Below, one piece after another: positions 49,514 through 62,000 of a stretch of DNA of 64,000 nucleotides (positions are counted from its first letter, which is position 1; each line of letters opens with the position of its first letter). The position numbers were made by a program, and so were the translations under genes. The notes below the pieces were generated by a model. That model made no database searches and had not been told where the DNA came from. It was given only the letters and a program-made list of their open reading frames with translations. Source of the stretch: Aptenodytes patagonicus (lineage: Eukaryota > Chordata > Aves > Sphenisciformes > Spheniscidae). The stretch covers positions 67,671,424-67,735,423 of the forward strand of contig NC_134952.1 in the NCBI RefSeq assembly GCF_965638725.1. Reading direction: 5' to 3'.

Positions 49514-49592
49514 GAAAATTCTGGCTGAATTTCCTTTGGGAAAATGGAATTAAAAGGTATCATTTTAGAATGTTTAACTTCACCTGGAACAG
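49514..49592 (+). repeat. Diverged dispersed repeat, copy 1
   Basis: Aligns by eye with 50469-50545. Shared blocks are AGAAAAT...CTG..TGAATTT, TTTGGGAAAA.TGAATT.AAAG and TTT.GAATGTTT. It resembles the self-similar GAATTTTC/GGAAAA-rich repeats of old amniote elements; the family is unknown. Confidence 0.5.
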
Positions 49593-50468
49593 AAGGATTG
49601 GCACATGTTCTGGTTATGCTGAAGTGAGTGGGACAAAGAGTTAAGAATGATGCCAAATCACAGTCCAAGATGATGCATTGCATAGTAGTTACTGGAGGCT
49701 GAGAGAGATGAGCAAGGAGGATTCTGAAAGTCTTTTTGGCTATTTTCAACTTGATGATGGCAAAAGAAGAAATTCTATCATTTGTGTATTGATGCTGAAT
49801 CATCTGTGTTGGGATAATAATGTATGTGAATGAGTGGTATTTGAAGATCAGATACAATTTAAGGATGAAAATGGGGGGGTAAGAACAAATGGTTTTCTAA
49901 CCCTACTTCACACTGAGCAAACAAGCCTATACAAAGGAGACTTCTGCTGTAAGAACATTTCTGGAAAAGCTGAATGAAGCTAGAAGTACTAAGTACCAGT
50001 GTACGCAGAAGAAGAAAGCAGGGAGAGGTACAAACAGAAGATAACTCTCCAGAAAAGCAGTCTTAGTTTCTCCTCTTCAGACTACATCATTGCTCCCTTG
50101 AAACCCTTTGTGTCTTGCAAACTTTCCTTGTTTCTGAGGAACCTGGGGAACTTGCTTTCAGATTTAGTATTTTCAACATACTGTTTCACTGAGATGGAAG
50201 TCTGTAATTCTCATTCTATTTATTCTCCCTTAAATATAATTGTTTTTTCTTTGTGTCTTCAGATTTGTTGTTGTTTTCTCCTTCATTTCATTGCATGTTT
50301 TCCTGTCTGCCACTTCTTCAGTCTTGTATATCTTTATACTTCTAATTCTTCAAATAAAAAAATATTTCATTATGGGATTACTTTAGCTTTTATTTGTAGC
50401 AAGCTGTGCTAGTTCTAGGTCAGACAATTTCAAGTGGAGGAAAAAATTCCTATGAAAGGAAATTAAGA

Positions 50469-50545
50469 AAATTTCTGATTGAATTTTCATTTGGGAAAAC
50501 TGAATTGAAAGATTTAATTTTGGAATGTTTCATTTAACATGAAAT
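50469..50545 (+). repeat. Diverged dispersed repeat, copy 2
   Basis: Partner of 49514-49592, about 950 bp downstream in the same orientation. The similarity fades outside the roughly 80-bp core. Confidence 0.5.
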
Positions 50546-53500
50546 AATGCTACAGTGGTTCAGAGAAGTTGCTGATTATGGAAGGAGTCAAGATAGACTA
50601 TGAAGGAAATCTGGGAGATTGTTGTGTTGGTGTCAGGAAAAAAAAGCTCAGCTGGAAGTAGGGCCAGTATGAGTGAGGAGGATGTGGGTCTACAACTCAT
50701 ATGATAAAACCACAAAATTTGAACCTAAAACACTTTGACATTCTTAAAAATGACATTTATAAGAATTGTTTATATTCCAAAAAGTATTTTTATTTCATGG
50801 CCCAGAAAAACTCATCTCCTGTCAGATATTGGTATTTCTTATAGAGTACAAATCTCGTCTTGAACAATTCCAAGAAAGTACATTTTCACAGAATTAAGTT
50901 TAAGTGCACTTCCCCAGGAATCAGTATTTTCATTCTCATAGAAGAGCGTAAAGAGAGCCAGAGGTCTTGCAATAATAATTCTAAAAAGACAGCAGTTGTA
51001 TTTCTGAGGAAATGAATGTTTTACAGCTTGGAATACCACACAGCTTAGAATGCAACACTGTTTACACAGGATTGTTTGTATGGACATTTCCATACAAATG
51101 GAAAAAAGACAGAAAAATGTGAAACAAACAAGCAAAAAACTTCCTGTATGTAAACTTGTGGGTCCATAATCAATAAACAGATTGTCTGAATAAATCACAA
51201 TTTACCGAACTGATGATAGAAGTTTTAAATTTGTTAAGAAAAAAACTTAAGACACAAAGTCTTAACCTTTATGGGAATGTAAATGTCTAATTTGCACTTT
51301 CTGTTTATTGTACATTAAGATAACTACTATACACTGAAATGATTGCTGAAGTACCTGTGTGGGTTTTGCTTTACACTAAGAATTGCTTTTTTCCATGATT
51401 CAAACATTTGAAAGAAACAATGCATTTAATATGTTGTAGTTGAGATGAAAGTAGGTTTTGGAGTGAACAGCCCCATCCTGTTCGCCAGTTGTGAAACAAT
51501 GTTATCCTAGTTACAACAAATGATTATTCTTTTATTAATCAACTATTTAAAATTAATTATTACCTTACTAAAAGTAATTAATTTTTGAAGGCAGTATCCT
51601 GAAATTTAATATTTTATTACTCCTTGAAAGGGCATCTAACCTCTATTCCAACCACTATGCCTGTACTCAGCTGTCAGCATTAATTGTTTCTTTTTTTGAG
51701 AAGCAGAGAAGGCATCTGACCTATGTGTTTGATTTCAAGCCTGTTTGGTTTTTGGAGGGATCAGCTTAAGCAGGTGTAGAATAAGTGATTGGGGATCTTT
51801 CACTACCAATTAAATAATGTTTTTCATCAGTTTAAAATGTAAAAAAACTCAAATGGCAGAATTTTCTACCTGTTTAGAATATATGATATTAGGAGACATG
51901 AGCGACTGTGACTTTTAAGAAATATGTGAAGTAGGAGTGAGTGTGCTTTTTGTTGAGTCCACTGCAAAAATATTTTCATGATAAAGTGTGAATAAATTAA
52001 TATAATAGAGGAAAACGAACATGAGTATCAACCAAAGAGGTTCATAGTATGCTGGTAGTATCAGTTTTTCATGTACTACATCCTGATTATATAATCTATA
52101 TAAATTAAACTGACTTTTTTTTTTTTTTAGAAAAGCTGTTTAAAGACCTTGTAGTTTTCCCTACACCTCAAACAGTGTGTGAATCAATCAGGTTCATGTT
52201 TGCTTCTTTGAACTTATTTTTTGCAATCTGTATTCCTCCCTGCTGGTACAGTACTTTTTTGTCAGTATTTTTAAAAAAGAAAAAAAAAAGTGTCTGTGGA
52301 TTTGACCACATGTGACACTTCACTAATAATTCTTTGATACCTCCTTTTATTTCTCTTATTTGCAGTTATTAAACTATGTTGAGACACTGTGAAAGTCGTA
52401 AGACAGGCATTAGGAAAAGAATAAGAGGGACTACGTAATGAAGTGCACTAACTTTATATTGGCAATAGAAGTTTGAAATACAATGGCGCATATACTTTCT
52501 GCTTAAAGTTTTAGAGGAATTTGGATGTGGGATGAAGCTTCTTACCATTATTGGTTAATTAAAAAAGGGGTGGGGGAGAACATTACATAGAATTTGATAA
52601 TCTCCCCTTTTAAATCTTTACAGTACAAAGTGATTATTTTTTCAGTTACCCAGGTTGCTGTCGCATTACAGTTTAACTGCATAAACAGAAGCTTGAACTG
52701 ATCATTTGTACGGAAGAACTAGCACAGGTAGCAGAGCTGGATAGCTGTACTTTTACTTGAGTTTATTTTGGGTGGAGAATCTCTCAAGTTTGATGTAGGT
52801 TTGTTTTTAACAATTTTAAGCCATCCTTACTTTATAAAAAAAAGTGCTTTTGGTAATATCTCCCTACAACAGGATATTGTGTAGCTTGAGAAAAGATTGC
52901 TTGCTTGCAATAGTTGATTTCTGCTATACCTATTTTAACTCTTTTTTTTAGTAGTAGAGATGAGACTGGATTCTTCCACTTTTTAAAGTATAGAAATTAA
53001 GCTTTAAATATGCAATAGCCTTTTATGAGTTATTTTCACTGTTTCACTGCAGAATTTTATAATGAAGCAAGCCATTGATGAATTGACGTTTCTGACAAAA
53101 AGAAATGTTTCTGTTTAGAAAAAATGTGTGATGACAACCTGACAGGGTTACCACTGTAATCAAATACGTCTGTGATTTTGTGCCAGCTTATCTGATGGAT
53201 CACTAGTGACTTAAAAGCATAGAAACTTTTGCAGTTCTTTTTTTGCAGAGCTTTTTGTTCCCTTCTGTGAGAGACTGAGCCCAGGCAATCTGCAGCTCTG
53301 AACTGTGGGTTTCAGAGTAGCTGCTTGGCCTGGGAGTTTGGAAGTCCGAAGGATTGCAGTTTCAGTCCATGTGTTGCAACTCTTTCACAGCTGAAGAATC
53401 TAAGAGCTGTAGGGTCCTCATGTGTCTCCTGGGTACTATGGCAGGAACCAGGGCTGTTATATTGGACAAGTTCATAATTCAGTCAATGATGAGCAGCAGA

Positions 53501-54219
53501 AAATATGGCAATGATGGTACCAATTTCAGTTAGCAACGTTCTTTTCCCCCTTGTAATTGTTTTTTCCAAAGCGGTGGGAAAAGATTGTGGAATTGTAAGT
53601 TTCAGGAAACATCTTTTTGCATTTGTCTTGGCTTTGGGAATAATTTTCTGAATTCCAAAACTGCAGCAGAAATAGTACTGATCAAATGACTATTTTTTTT
53701 TTAACATATGTTTTCTGTGCAGAAACAGAGGAGTGGAAAAACTACAAATACTGTGAGCTGTATACTTTGTTGCAGAATTAAGGGGAGTAGAGAAATGTAG
53801 TTTAAGTTGGATGAATGTGTGGTGTGAAAGAAACTAGTGGATTTGGATATGCCTTACACAGAAATGTGCACACTATAACAACTCTGGAGTTTTGGAACAG
53901 TGCCATATGTTGTAATCTTTGACAAAAAACCCCCACGAAAGCTTGGTGTATAAAGTTGCTATAACTTTAATGGTAATTTAATCTCATGGAGTCACAGCTA
54001 CCACTTGAAAGTTGTTTTTCTACTTGGAAAGGTATGGTGAGCTGTGCAGAAGAGTATGTATGTACACACCAGTGTTTTTGCTAGGGCAGATGATAGTAGT
54101 GCTCTTTTGGCTTTGTTCTCCAAAGTTACACTGGAGCAAAAGGTAATGTGTAGACTGATTTGAAAGGAAAAGGAAACTTTAAGATTAAAGGCTTTGGTTC
54201 TGTTTTTTCTTTCTTCCTT

Positions 54220-54239
54220 CCCCCCCCCCCCCCCCCCCC
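54220..54239 (+). repeat. Poly-C run (20 C)
   Basis: Twenty C preceded by a CT-rich tract (54206-54219). On the minus strand this is a poly-G run. The length is probably unstable and hard to sequence. Confidence 0.9.
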
Positions 54240-56479
54240 GCACATGTATTCATGAATTTCAAGACATTCTGGTATTTGTAGTGAGATAATGGAGATACTC
54301 GTCCCAGTCTTTGGCTTCACACCTAAGAGACCACAGTTTATTCTGTTATCGGGTTGCTGTCTTGAAACTTGTTTCTTTTTTCATGATTTTTGTGGTAATT
54401 ACTTTTTCTGTTGTATTGGTAAATCTCTTTCTCTTATAAGTAAATATTTACATGTGTGGAAAGCCACAGGAAATATTGTTACTAAGAGCTTGATTTGATA
54501 AACATTGAGGAATGCATCTGTGATTCTTCATAGTGCTGAATTTGCTTGGCAAAACTTTATTTCTAGAGATAATGTGCCAGTAGAAGGAAAGAAAACGAAA
54601 TAGCTCCTCTGTTAGAGGCTTCACTGAATCTCTAGGTTTAGAATTTAAATCAAAATGGTTTACTTACAAGCTGAAGATACTTTTCTGTTTGTTTAGATGA
54701 AAAATATTGAAGTCCTCTGTCATTTCCGAAAGGTTTTTTATTTATAAATTCTGTAGTTACCTTTGCAGTCCCAGAATCCATGACTATGATAGATGTTAAA
54801 TGTTTTCTTTGAAACTTGTTTTAGTAAATAAATGTAATTTTTATAGGAGGGACAGATTTTAAGAAACTAGGAAGATGGTTACTTGTTCTTTTATTATTGT
54901 GGGGGTTTACTACTTGTAGAATTTGAAGGAAGTTATGTAGGACTACAGTGGCTGTTAACACTAAAGAAAAAAGGGAAAATAATTGGGATATGGAATGAAA
55001 TAGAAGATTTTGCTAAAAAAGATTATACTGTTCTTTGTTTTGATGGCATTAACCTCTCCTTTTATAATGATACTTTCTTTGTGTTCAAGTTGAGTAGCTT
55101 TTCATAGTGACAGATGTTCTTTCCTTCACTGTCTCACTGAAGCAAGATTTATTGTTCAGTTAATCACACTTTTCATGGAGAAAAGAGTATTCTAAGAAAC
55201 ACCATTTCACGTACTCCTACATTATTTGGATGTAGCCTTTCTCAGGTTATGTGTATTATCACTCGTGGATAATAATTTAGTTTTGATTCACAGAATTGTG
55301 TGTGGGGAAGGTGTTTAAGCATCCTTCTAAATTCTTAAATCCTTATGAGCGTAGTAATTCCAGAACAAACCTTTTTGCCTTAGAAGTCCGAATACATGAT
55401 GTAACAGTGTTGATGAAGGAATGTTGAGAACTCCATTAGTGCTGTGTTTTTGTCAGAATTTTTGGCAAATCTCTTGAATTTGGTGTTTAAAAAAATTCTT
55501 TTTAAGTTATAAATACCAGAGGCCAAGCCTTAGCAAATGCTAGCTTTACTGGCTAAATGCTTGCTTCAATCTGTAATTCAAAACCCTTTTGTTTAACAGT
55601 TGTTGCTTTCCTCCAGTCTAAACTGCAGTCAGTCACAGGGGAGTAGGACGGTCTTGCCAGGTTTTCTGAACAGTTGCTGTTGGTAGTATTTGATTGCAAA
55701 ATTAAAAAAATCAAACAGAACATAGTTTGCAATAGTATTAATTGAGGATGCTTTTGTCTTTTTAGGTCTAACTTCAATTGCAGCACTGGTCAACAGTTAA
55801 AATGAGCTTGGTCATAACGTGATCCCCCTCTGTGCATATGGGCATGTTGCATAAGTAGTTTGCACACTGGTCTATGTAGGAGGTGGCTCTCCCAGAGGAA
55901 CTGGGAAACTATGGTGTGAACTGGATGGGTAGAGCTGCTTAGCTAAATGTATAGGCAGATGTCATATAGCTAAGTCAGAATTATGTTGGTTTCTGTGGAA
56001 ATGGAAAAAGCCAAGGGGGAAAAGAGTTGTCATAGAGGGTGATCAAGAGAACAACTGGAATTTATTAGGAGAAGCACTTACCAGGAGAATAGTGGGGACA
56101 TTATGAACAGGAGGGTATATCTGTAGGCAATAGTGACAACATATGCAAGACTAGTAGTCTTTGTCTTGTTTGTTTCTGTGTGGTTTTTTTTTTTCTCTCC
56201 TTTGCTGTTGTACCTATTCCTTGGAGACAATTTCCATTCAGTCATTGCCTATATGTTGAGAAAAGGGACAGAGACAAATCGAGGTGGGGTAGAGCCTTAG
56301 AGTAATAATAGTAGTAGCTTCTGTACTAGGGGGGAAAAAAACCCAACCAAACAGAAAACAGTGTTGTGGCAAACTGGGGCGGGGGGGGGAAGCTTTAAAA
56401 TGTTTTTGCAAACATAGAAACGTAAGCCACTTGTAACAAACATTAAGTGGCAGAGTCACATTTCTGTCCTTGCTTTCAG

Positions 56480-56837
56480 TATTGCTTTGTGGAAATTGAA
56501 ATAAATAAATAAATAAATAAAATGGCTAGTCGTGGAGACTTTACTGATGTATCTTTTCTCACAAAGGCACCTTTTTCTTCTGGTGTAGTTAGTAGAAATA
56601 ATCAGTTTAGCAATGGCAGTCTTGCTGTAATAAAAGCCCTGGCGGATGGAGGTCGTCCAAGCATCGTTGAGACTGTAGTGGGTTTGATCACTGCCTTCGC
56701 TCTTGCCCCTGTGAGCAGTATGGATGTGCTGGCTAGACTTCTTGTATGTGGACATCGCTTAGATTGAAAAGAGGAATTGAGCACTAGTGCTGGTAGTGGG
56801 TCTTTGAGCTCACTCAAGTATTACTGATTTGCTGTTG
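56480..56837 (+). other. Exon-like segment in the LRBA intron
   Basis: A pyrimidine-rich acceptor (TTTCTGTCCTTGCTTTCAG) ends at 56479 and a strong donor (TTG|GTAAGTAA) starts at 56838, giving a 358-bp segment. It contains an ATAA microsatellite (about 56500-56521) directly before an ATG at 56522 that opens 81 codons (MASRGDFTDVSFLTKAPFSS...). The stop precedes the donor. The open part is clearly richer in GC and CpG than its flanks, and the minus strand is also largely open. I do not recognise either protein. It could be an alternative exon, an inserted gene fragment or chance. Confidence 0.25.
56500..56522 (+). repeat. ATAA microsatellite
   Basis: About five ATAA units ending at the ATG of the exon-like segment. 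Confidence 0.85.
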
Positions 56838-58062
56838 GTAAGTAAATGAATCTCTTAATCCTTTTGATATACCACTTGAGTCTTGTGCTTTCCTTCTTTA
56901 AGATACTTATTATTTATTATACTTAATACACTGACTTCCAGTAATATATTTTTTTAACTCTAAACAATGTAGTGGCATATTCGGAGGAGAGTGGGGGGTG
57001 GAATCTGAAGGCAAAAAAAAAAAAAAAGTAATTTCTTGGTAAGAATAAATGAAGGGCTGTTATTTGTTCTAGGCACCCTTCTGTTCTAGCCAGGATCATC
57101 TGCATGGTTCTCCCATGTTGATCACAGCTACAGAAAATTTAAAAAATGGCAACAGGGAAAACTGAGTGTTACGTTTCCTGTAGCATGTCATTTAGTGTTT
57201 CTCACATCCAAACTCCTAACCTTCTCTGCTTTAGCTGTGGCAGCAATCTCTGCCAATTCTGAGAAGGCAAGTGTGGTGTTTTCCAGCTGTTCTGGATCAG
57301 GGCAGTGTCAGAAATGACAGAAACAGATGTGCTGGTTCTTGGTTTCTGTTGGAATTTGTAACCCTGTGCCATTAGTTGTGCTGAAATTTTCTGCAATTAA
57401 TCTGCTGAGCTATGAAATGTGATGGCAGTTGAGGAGCTGGCACACATTTGCTTGTAGCCTGTGCTATATGGGGGCTGCAACTTTCAGTAGGAGAGGAAAT
57501 ACTTAACATTACGGTTGCTAAATCTGATAAAACCTGCCAGAGTTTTATAAGTAAACGGATTGCTCGCTTCATCTTGTATTCTTTCTTGGCTTTTTGAGCT
57601 TCATTTTATTCCTCTTGTAAGGTTATTCTTTGCTATTCTTATACAATTCCATGTTTGGAACGTGTCCTGTTTTGTTCCTCTTCTGTGATTTCCTTGTTCC
57701 TTTCGCCTATCTCCCTTACTTGTAGCTGTTATCCCCTAGTCTCTACAAGCTGGCAAAACACTTTCAAACATGTTTCCTAGAATAAACTCATAACCTTGTT
57801 TTACTCCTAGAATTCCATTGTTACACAGTTTTTTAATAATGTACTTTGCAAGTATTACAAAGTGGATATCCAATTTAAGTCAAAAGTTATAAAGTTATGT
57901 GAAGGATTGCTTGTATGAGACTTGCAGGATGCAAACTTCAGATTCTGTAAAGAGTGGTGGCTTCCTTCCCCCCACCCCCAATCCACTGTAAAATACCAGA
58001 CAGATGTATTGTTTCTGTAGAAAAATATTGGGATATATTGTCTGTTCTCTAGCATCTAGGGA

Positions 58063-58365
58063 AGTGGTCTTCAAACCTTTTTGATTGCACCCTCCATCAG
58101 TAAAAAAATTTTGAGCATGCACCCCCAATAAATGAATAACTATTTATTTATAAATTATATATATGTACTGCTGTATTAGTATTTTATGTACATTATAAAC
58201 CATACAAAAATAGAAATTAAAAAGGGTGAGATAAAGATAAAATAAAAACTATTTTTAATTTTTAAATTTTACATAGTAATGATACAAAAAAATATTTTCT
58301 TTCCGCATCCCAGAGGATTGTCTTGCACGCCCCCTGGAGTGCACGTACCTCACTTTGGATGCACT
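58063..58365. mobile_element. Probable non-autonomous DNA transposon (hAT-like MITE)
   Basis: The left end AGTGGTCTTCAAA and the right end TTTGGATGCACT are imperfect inverted repeats. Inside are the mirrored blocks TTGCACCCTCC with GCATGCACCCCCAATAA on the left and GCACGCCCCCTGGAGTGCACG on the right, around an AT-rich core. There is no transposase. The AGTGGT start is typical of hAT-type elements, but no clear 8-bp target duplication survives, so class and exact ends are uncertain. Confidence 0.5.
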
Positions 58366-59042
58366 GGGAGACTTTCTGAGAATTATTTACTTTACATTTT
58401 TTCTAGTTTTCTTAGCTTAGGAAGCTGCAATTTTTAGAAGGTCAAATATAATACATTATTGTACATTAGTAACCTGTTGTGGGTGTATATGTATTTTTAG
58501 AAGTATTCCTGTTCAGTATATGTGGTATACATAAGAATAATTGTGTAATTGTATTTCTTTATAATTGGAAGGGGTTTACTACACCTATGATTTCCTTGTC
58601 AAATTGAAATAAATTCAATAATTAATTATTTGAGTCATTAGTAAAACTAAATGTTTAAAGGAAGCATCTTAAAATGTTTTCTTATTGAATTATTATTACT
58701 GTCTTTGCACACCAGTTTGGTTGAAGGAAAACAGATACCTTTGGTAATCTTTTACATTTAAGTAACAGAAAGCCTGGGCAATTTGTTTCAGGTAAGCGGT
58801 TTGTTAAGAGTATCAAAATGTATTATTAGACTTGAATTTTTTTCTATTGCTAGTCATTGCAAGAGAAGACTCTGTTGTCTGGCAGTGGGAGTCAATCTAC
58901 TTTGCTCATTTTAACCTCCCTGTCTAACTGCTGTGTGGGCCTTTATTTTTAAGTTTACATAAATTTACAGTTATATTTGCTCAGGCGTCGTGTCAGTGTT
59001 ACATGGTTGGGTTTTTTTTTTTCTGGTTTGGCCTATGGGCAG

Positions 59043-59095
59043 AATGAATTTGCTTCTGCCTGCGGCATACGATGTGAACATCCTGATTGATGGAG
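59043..59095 (+). other. Short exon-like segment in the LRBA intron
   Basis: A T-rich tract followed by TTTGGCCTATGGGCAG ends at 59042 and a strong donor GTAAGTGC starts at 59096. The 53-bp segment contains an ATG whose frame (MNLLLPAAYDVNILIDG) stays open to the donor. It does not match the expected next LRBA exon. Chance pairs of splice-like sites are common in long introns. Confidence 0.2.
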
Positions 59096-62000
59096 GTAAG
59101 TGCAAGCAGGGCATTCTCTGTAAAGTCATCCTGACTGTTTGATTTGTTCCCCACTCTGGACTTGTTGATTCATATGATATTAGAAATGTAGTCTTTTGGG
59201 CTCTTTCCTTGAGGGGAAGGATTAAGATAGGACAGGATGTAGACCTGTGCAGCTTGGTGACTGAGGTATGGTTAGTTGGTTTCTCTCAGAGTATGGCAGA
59301 TTGTTTTTGTTTGCTGATGGGTGATATTTCCAGACTTGACAAAAAGTTATGTGCTTGATGAAGTTACATGTGCCTGGATCCTGAAAAAAATTATTTTTAA
59401 TATTCTTGTAAATTCAAATAAAAATGTTAGATAACTTTTAGAAGTGTAGCTAGGGAGGGAAGTGCTGGGATAATGGAATGGACAGTATGGTACCGTGCTT
59501 TGCAATGTGTGTTTCATGTATTTGAGTTTAAATTCAGAGTAATGTAACTCGAGCTGACTTTCTACTGGGTGTCATAAAATGACAGATTTCTGATTTTTAA
59601 AATGTCAAAACCATAAATCATTAGTTTGCTAAGATTGCACTAGCAAGCTATTAAAGAACATGGCAGTATTTACTGTAGATAAATGCAAATTTAAAAAGGT
59701 TCTCTGTATCATGGTTTAAATGATTTATTTGCTTTCAATGCACATATGAATCTGATGTGATGTAAAGATTTAGGATATTTCATTTCCTGTGTGGAGCTAC
59801 AAATTTGCATATTATTAAACCATCTCTTGGGGTCATATCTTTCTTGTATGTCTTAAACAGTATCACAGGTTAAGGTACACTGAAAAAAGTTAGTTAAAAG
59901 CAGAATTTAATGCTATTAATACGGATACTGGAAAGATTTGAATTTAAGCTGGATTTAGATATAGTCTATATCTATGTTAATATCTGTCGAGATCTATAAT
60001 ATAAGCCAAACTCGGAAAACTGCCAGGTTTTGTAAATATGCCTTTAGCCACTTATGTGGAGTGTGTTGAAATTTTGTCTTGAAATTGTTTGATTTGTAAA
60101 AAATCAACTTGGTAGCCCTTTGTTTCCTCAGGGGTTTGGAATAAAGCTTATAGTTGCATGGCCTCCTCAGGAGCAAAGGGCCTCTATGCTCAGTCTTGTG
60201 CTTTGGACAAAAGCCAGTAGAGAATCAGTTTTATACTGTCTCCTGTTTTCTTCTCCGAACTTGTCCCATGGCTGGCAGGTTTGCTGAGTATATCCACTGC
60301 TTGGTCTGTGTCAGAGTGTGGTTCCCTGGGCCCCTGGTACTCGTGGTTTGTGTCATGCTCTTGGCAATCCTTTTTATATCAGCTGTCCCACCTCTTGATG
60401 GGTCAGTAAAGACTGGGAGGAGGGTAAAATTCCTAATATTGGACTTGTCTGTGTTCTTTCATTTTTGAAATCTGTTGTTGAATTTCCAGAAGGGAAGACA
60501 GAAGCACTGTGCATGATGCTGTAACTGTTTTGAGTTGGAGCGTGGTATTTGTTTTTAATTTGAACTGAGATAATTTTTTGAATGGATACCAAACTGATAA
60601 AATAAATGTAGGATTTTTTGGTCTTTTTTTGTTTGTTTTTGTAGGATGAAATTTAACTTTGCTAATAATTTTGCTTAAAACTGGGATTGTTCCCTTTATA
60701 AGGTAGAGGTTGAATTTCATTTTTTGGTACGTACTTTCAAAATAATTCCTAAAAGCTTTTTCTAAAATAGGTTAAAAACCAAACTGTATAAAATTTGAAA
60801 TTCATAGTGCTGCTCCCCCTGCCCCCATGTTTAAAAACATTGTGTACAGCTAATTCTTCCTTGCATTGCTCTGCTTGCACTGGGGCTTCAACTGCACGCT
60901 ACAAACTGAACTAATTGTGTTAATGAACTAATCTGACATACAAATACTTGCAAGCAGAGTGAAAATACTAGATTATTAGCGAGGGTAAATACAGCATCAT
61001 TGATTACAGCATAATTATCTTTTAAAACTGTTGGGTTTATTCCCCCCCTCTTCTGTTGGGAAGGAGAAACCCATAGGTAAATGTCACCACCATAAGGATG
61101 CTTCAGATGTATTGTACCTACCAGGACAATAATTTTGCTTTTTTACATTTGTTATTTTGTCTGAGGGACTCATTTTAATGTATATATAGACATAGCTCAG
61201 TGCCTTTTTGAAGAAAAATTTTAATGAACTGTGTTATGTCTCAGATTAACTGGATAGGAGATATTTGTTACTCTTGCCTGTGTAAATTGGGTAAATTGTG
61301 TGCCTTCTGTAGTTAGCAATTGTGAAGTTGAAGAAACTCTGGTTTTATATAAACCAATTCTTAAATGTAAACTTTTCTGCTAATTTGACATCTTATCCAG
61401 TCTTATTTCCTGGAGATACAGCTTTCTTCTTTGTTGTGACAGAGCATGAGGTATAAACTGCTGATATAAAGCTGTCTTGGGGAGGAAGAGAATTATACTG
61501 TGCTGAGACACTATATTAAAAATGTGTAATGCTGGGCTAACGGTTTCAAATACAACATTAGGTGGCAGTAGTAGACTCTTTAACACCTTGTGGGTGCTTG
61601 TTAAATTTACTTTTAGGCAGTTTTCCAAATGAGAGACAGACTTGAAGAAATTTTGTGTTAATACATAACATTCATGTTACATCACTATGAAGGGAAGCAA
61701 TGGGAATGATTTTTCCTGAATGATCCAGCTTTGATCATAGTTAATAACAGTATTGAACAGAATTATATGAAAGCATCAAGGTTAAAGTGGGTGCAATGTT
61801 GTTGTGCAATGCCACTATTGATATTGGTTTAAAATGGACCTTTCTTACTTGCGAGGTAAATGAAAGTGTAGGCTTTGTTAGGAACTTGGCAACAGGAGAG
61901 GAAGCAGCTAATTAAGAAGAAAATGTGCTCCCACCCCTCCCATCTTTTTTCCCTTAGAAAGCAGGGGAATGAGTACTATTAGTATTCTTTTTTTGTATGT

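Noticed and set aside
49489-50412. Frames of 122 codons (minus) and 137 codons (plus)
   Set aside because: They overlap diverged repeats and T-rich tracts, the plus frame begins at a GTG rather than ATG, and the peptides look like translated AT-rich DNA.
57190-57572. Adjacent minus-strand frames in a less AT-rich stretch
   Set aside because: No protein family recognised. It could be an old repeat, but I could not name one or find a second copy in the window.
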